A DNA stretch of 43,145 bases from Oribacterium sp. GTDB taxonomy: Bacteria; Bacillota; Clostridia; Lachnospirales; Lachnospiraceae. The position numbers and the translations under genes were made by a program. The stretch covers positions 1-43,145 of the forward strand of contig JAILDF010000172.1 of assembly GCA_024689585.1 (NCBI GenBank), written 5' to 3'. How positions within the stretch are numbered: position 1 is the stretch's first letter; every line of letters begins with the position of its first letter. Positions 40,100 to 43,145 of this stretch are shown in pieces. Under the pieces are notes generated by a model. It made no database searches. It saw nothing but the letters and a program-made list of their open reading frames with translations, and had not been told where the DNA came from.

Positions 40100-40138
40100 A
40101 ATATCCCTTGTGTAGTAAAATACACAGGGGATATTTTT
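40100..40138 (+). terminator. Rho-independent terminator between yfhO and argH
   Basis: AATATCCC and GTGTA pair with TACAC and GGGATATT around AGTAAAA, then TTTATT. Confidence 0.88.
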
Positions 40139-40170
40139 ATTCAAAAAATTCAGATCACGGAGGAACGCCA

Positions 40171-41502
40171 ATGAAGCTTTGGGGCGGCAGATTTACAGAA
40201 GCAGAAGATGCATTAACAGAAGCATTTAACGAATCACTCAGTTTTGATAAACGCATGTACAGACAGGACATCAGAGGATCCATAGCACATGCAAAAATGC
40301 TTGGAAAACAAAGCATCATCTCAGAAGAAGACAGCGAAGCCATCGTAAAAGGCCTCGAAGGAATCCTTTCAGACATAGAAGCAGGAAAACTCACAATAGG
40401 AGGAGATGCCGAAGACATTCACAGCTTTATAGAAGCAGAACTTACAGAGCGAATCGGAGAAGCAGGAAAAAGACTTCACACAGGACGCAGCCGTAATGAT
40501 CAGGTAGCCCTTGATATGAAGATGTATACCCGCGACCATATGGACAGCATGGTGGAAGAGATCAAAGAACTCATTAACACCTTTGAAAAGCTGATAAATG
40601 AAAATCGCGACACATATATGCCGGGCTTTACACATCTTCAGAAGGCACAGCCCACAACCCTCGCACATCACATGAGTGCGTATAAAGAAATGTTTCTGAG
40701 AGACCTGAGCCGTCTCAGCGATACAAGAGACCGTCTTAACGAGTGCCCCCTTGGAGCAGGAGCATTTGCAGGCACCACATATCCTCTGGACAGAGACTAT
40801 ACAGCGAAGCTTCTGGAATTCAGAAAACCCACAAACAACTCCATGGATTCCGTATCTGACAGAGATTATCTTCTTGAATATGTATTTGATCTTTCAACCA
40901 TACAGATGCACCTGAGCCGTTTAAGCGAAGAAATCATCATCTGGAACTCCAATGAGTACCAGTTTGTCCGCATATCCGACGCCTATTCCACCGGCTCCAG
41001 CATTATGCCGCAGAAGAAGAACCCGGATATAGCCGAACTTATTCGCGGAAAGACCGGACGTGTTTACGGAGCACTTCAGAGCCTTCTGGTCGTTATGAAG
41101 GGCCTTCCACTTGCCTACAACAAAGATATGCAGGAGGATAAAGAATTTGCCTTTGATGCAATGGATACCGTTCTTGATTCCGTAAAACTGATGAACGGAA
41201 TGCTTAGCACCATAACCTTCAACAAGAACCGCATGGAGGATTCAGCAAAGCGCGGCTTCACCAATGCTACAGATGTTGCAGATTACCTCGTAAGAAAAGG
41301 CGTACCCTTCAGAACAGCTCACGGCATCGTAGGAGAGCTTGTTCTCTTATGCGAAGAAAAGAAGTGCGCCCTCGACGACCTCACACTCACAGATTATAAG
41401 AACATTTGCGACAAAATAGATGAAGACATCTATGACGCCATCTCCCTCGAGACCTGCGTTAAAAACCGTAAAACCACCGGCGCTCCCGGAGAGTTACTGT
41501 AA
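40171..41502 (+). CDS. argH: Argininosuccinate lyase
   Basis: 443 aa cytosolic enzyme of the fumarase/aspartase superfamily. It cleaves argininosuccinate to arginine and fumarate, the last step of arginine synthesis. It begins MKLWGGRFTEAEDALTEAFNESLSFD as in other ArgH. Key segments are HTGRSRNDQVA, TPGFTHLQ-like MPGFTHLQKAQPTTLAHH, and the signature GSSIMPQKKNPDIAELIRGK with its catalytic Ser loop. It ends slightly early compared with ArgH of about 460 residues, but no conserved segment is missing. GGAGGAA selects 40171, while the ORF-track start at 40108 lies in the terminator. Only 33 nt separate the terminator from the start, so its promoter is not clear. Confidence 0.96.
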   Translation: MKLWGGRFTEAEDALTEAFNESLSFDKRMYRQDIRGSIAHAKMLGKQSIISEEDSEAIVKGLEGILSDIEAGKLTIGGDAEDIHSFIEAELTERIGEAGKRLHTGRSRNDQVALDMKMYTRDHMDSMVEEIKELINTFEKLINENRDTYMPGFTHLQKAQPTTLAHHMSAYKEMFLRDLSRLSDTRDRLNECPLGAGAFAGTTYPLDRDYTAKLLEFRKPTNNSMDSVSDRDYLLEYVFDLSTIQMHLSRLSEEIIIWNSNEYQFVRISDAYSTGSSIMPQKKNPDIAELIRGKTGRVYGALQSLLVVMKGLPLAYNKDMQEDKEFAFDAMDTVLDSVKLMNGMLSTITFNKNRMEDSAKRGFTNATDVADYLVRKGVPFRTAHGIVGELVLLCEEKKCALDDLTLTDYKNICDKIDEDIYDAISLETCVKNRKTTGAPGELL

Positions 41503-41505
41503 ATC

Positions 41506-41543
41506 ATAGGGGAAGGTTCCCGAAGTCGGGAATCTTCCCCTAT
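41506..41543. terminator. Palindromic hairpin after argH
   Basis: ATAGGGGAAG-N-TTCCCGA pairs with TCGGGAA-N-CTTCCCCTAT, but no T-run follows. It resembles family B in size and position but not in sequence. Confidence 0.5.
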
Positions 41544-41556
41544 AATGCATTAACGA

Positions 41557-41655
41557 TGTATAAATATGCTACAAATATGCATTGAATGAAGTTTTATACA
41601 AGATAAAATAACTAAATATGCATTTTTATACAATTAACACTTGCATTTTCATGCA
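41557..41655 (+). promoter_or_regulatory. Cluster of four ArgR-type boxes upstream of argG
   Basis: Sites of the form TGNAT-4nt-ATNCA: TGTATAAATATGCT (41557), TGAAGTTTTATACA (41587), TGCATTTTTATACA (41619) and TGCATTTTCATGCA (41642). Each differs from the consensus at one or two bases. Centres are 30, 32 and 23 nt apart. The last overlaps the argG promoter, as expected for arginine-dependent repression by an ArgR/AhrC hexamer. No argR is in this window. Confidence 0.6.
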
Positions 41656-41669
41656 AGAAAGCGTATTAT
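41641..41669 (+). promoter_or_regulatory. argG promoter
   Basis: TTGCAT (41641-41646), 17 nt spacer and TATTAT (41664-41669). Its -35 and spacer lie within the fourth ArgR-type box. Confidence 0.6.
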
Positions 41670-41765
41670 CCAAACAGCAGTAAAGTAAATGCTTTTTGAA
41701 GAAGTACTTACCACACTTCACAGGATAACCTGTAAAGTCAAAAAGTTTTGAAAAGGAGAAAAGAT

Positions 41766-43028
41766 ATGGGCAATCTTACACCAAAGAACAACACACAGGG
41801 CGAGAAAGTAGTACTCGCGTATTCCGGCGGACTTGACACAACAGCTATCGTACCATGGCTTAAAGAAACCTTTGGATACGAAGTAATCTGCTGCTGTGTA
41901 GACGTAGGACAGGGCAATGAGCTCGACGGACTTGCTGAGAGAGCAAAGCTTTCCGGAGCTGCAAAGCTTTACATCGAAGACATTACCGACGATTTCTGTG
42001 ACAACTACGTTGTACCCTGCCTCCAGGCAGATGCAACATATGAGAATAAATATTTACTTGGAACTTCCATGGCGAGACCGGCCATCGCAAAGAAGCTGGT
42101 TGATATAGCACGTAAGGAAGGCGCAAAGGCAATCTGCCACGGAGCTACAGGAAAGGGCAACGACCAGATCCGTTTCGAGCTTTCCATCAAGGCTCTTGCA
42201 CCTGACCTTGACATCATCGCTCCATGGAGAATGACAGATATCTGGACCTTCCAGTCACGTGAAGATGAGTACGACTACATCAAGTCAAAGGGAATTCCTC
42301 TTACATTCTCTGCGGACAATTCCTACAGCCGTGACAGAAACATTGTTCATATCTCACACGAGGGACTTGAGCTTGAGGATCCTTCACAGGAGCCGAATTA
42401 TGACCACATGCTGGTTCTTTCAAACTCTCCCGAAAAGGCACCGGACAAGGTGACAGATGTGGAGATCAAGTGGGAGGCAGGAATCCCTGTTGAGCTTAAC
42501 GGCAAGAAGATGTCAGTAAAGGATATCATTATAGAGCTCAACAAGCTTGGCGGAGAGAACGGCATCGGTATCATCGATATCGTTGAGAACCGTGTAGTAG
42601 GTATGAAGAGCCGTGGTGTTTATGAGACTCCGGGACTTACCATCCTTATGGAAGCTCATAAGCAGATCGAGGAGCTGATCCTTGACCGTCAGACCATGGA
42701 ATTCAAGCAGATGGTAGATGTTAAGTACTCTCAGGTAGTATATGAGGGTAAGTGGTTCGATCCTCTTCGTGAGGCTCTTCAGGCATTTGTAGAGTCAACA
42801 CAGAAGTATGTTACAGGTGTTACGAAGCTTAAGCTTTACAAGGGCAACATCACAAAGGCAGGAACAACTTCACCATATTCACTTTACAACGAGTCTCTTG
42901 CATCCTTCACAACAGGAGATCTTTACGATCACCATGACGCTTCAGGATTCATCACCTTATTCGGTCTTCCCGAGAAGGTTCGCGCAATGAAGATGCTTGA
43001 GGTTAAGAACCTTCAAAATAACAAATAA
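41766..43028 (+). CDS. argG: Argininosuccinate synthase
   Basis: 420 aa cytosolic enzyme that joins citrulline and aspartate with ATP to give argininosuccinate, the substrate of ArgH encoded just upstream. The N-type ATP pyrophosphatase motif is VVLAYSGGLDTT, and substrate segments are CHGATGKGNDQIRFE and DNSYSRDRNIVHISHEG. It has a few extra N-terminal residues (MGNLTPKNNTQGEK). AAAGGAG precedes the ATG at 41766. The TTG at 41748 used by the ORF track overlaps that ribosome site. Its separate promoter with ArgR-type boxes means it can be controlled apart from argH. Confidence 0.97.
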   Translation: MGNLTPKNNTQGEKVVLAYSGGLDTTAIVPWLKETFGYEVICCCVDVGQGNELDGLAERAKLSGAAKLYIEDITDDFCDNYVVPCLQADATYENKYLLGTSMARPAIAKKLVDIARKEGAKAICHGATGKGNDQIRFELSIKALAPDLDIIAPWRMTDIWTFQSREDEYDYIKSKGIPLTFSADNSYSRDRNIVHISHEGLELEDPSQEPNYDHMLVLSNSPEKAPDKVTDVEIKWEAGIPVELNGKKMSVKDIIIELNKLGGENGIGIIDIVENRVVGMKSRGVYETPGLTILMEAHKQIEELILDRQTMEFKQMVDVKYSQVVYEGKWFDPLREALQAFVESTQKYVTGVTKLKLYKGNITKAGTTSPYSLYNESLASFTTGDLYDHHDASGFITLFGLPEKVRAMKMLEVKNLQNNK

Positions 43029-43049
43029 ATCCGGTAAGAACTTTGTATG

Positions 43050-43081
43050 ATGCCTTCATCGGAAAAATACCGATAAGGCAT
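43050..43081. terminator. Hairpin after argG
   Basis: ATGCCTT-ATCGG pairs with CCGAT-AAGGCAT with one bulge. There is no T-run directly after, so it may be a weak terminator. Confidence 0.45.
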
Positions 43082-43106
43082 TATAGAGAGTTTGCTCATA
43101 GAATGA

Positions 43107-43135
43107 AGCTCTTCGGCTCGGTAAACCGAAGAGCT
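43107..43135. terminator. Second hairpin at window end
   Basis: AGCTCTTCGG pairs perfectly with CCGAAGAGCT. What follows is cut by the window end, so a T-run cannot be checked. Confidence 0.4.
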
Positions 43136-43145
43136 GAGTTCACAT

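Overview
This 43 kb window reads as chromosome from an anaerobic, low-to-mid GC Firmicute, most likely a Lachnospiraceae member near Butyrivibrio, Pseudobutyrivibrio or Roseburia. That placement is an inference. It rests on the gene families present (DUF4364, DUF5716, DUF5717 and a clostridial-type SerA beside DUF1015), strong AGGAGG-type ribosome sites, TTGnnn-N17-TATAAT promoters and short AT-rich spacers. Almost everything is core genome. I see no phage, transposase, rRNA or CRISPR.

Layout: (1) 1-2492, the end of a DAHP synthase gene and tyrS. (2) 2729-5312, two secreted proteins, one a likely glycoside hydrolase of the DUF5722 type. (3) 5634-8038, a translationally coupled pair of a small one-helix membrane protein and a P1B-type metal ATPase, which resembles the mycobacterial PacL/CtpC arrangement. 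(4) 8403-9674, an SPFH protein with two C-terminal zinc ribbons, followed by tRNA-Arg(CCG) on the minus strand. (5) 10300-14430, an RpiR-type regulator, uvrB (minus) and leuB. (6) 14700-18504, serC-serA-DUF1015, a serine biosynthesis block. (7) 18627-24991, ftsH, a small HTH gene (minus), a phosphoesterase, scpA-scpB, dut and a TPR lipoprotein. (8) 25170-26516, an aspartate-type aminotransferase. (9) 26629-34751, DUF4364 (minus) divergent from DUF5717-DUF5716-TPR-valS. (10) 35223-40069, rlmH, a CarD regulator (minus), and gtrA-yfhO for envelope glycosylation. (11) 40171-43028, argH and argG, with ArgR-type boxes in front of argG.

Two things stand out. The first is the DUF5717-DUF5716-TPR operon. 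DUF5716 can be laid along an Hsp70 from end to end (nucleotide domain plus a beta domain like the substrate-binding domain), but its phosphate-binding motifs are eroded. With a TPR partner and a large helical-repeat partner, it looks like an uncharacterised Hsp70-like assembly. The second is a set of three short interspersed repeat families in the spacers. Family A (about 225 bp) forms long hairpins just after stop codons; the arm sequences differ from copy to copy while pairing stays perfect. One copy is nested inside another, and that copy also carries a family C insert. Family B (46-48 bp perfect palindromes) always lies within about 10 nt downstream of a rho-independent terminator. Family C (about 70 bp) occurs twice.

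All functional calls come from reading protein motifs and from family knowledge. No database search was run. Promoter calls are by eye. Start codons were moved from the ORF track wherever a ribosome-binding site clearly favoured a downstream ATG.
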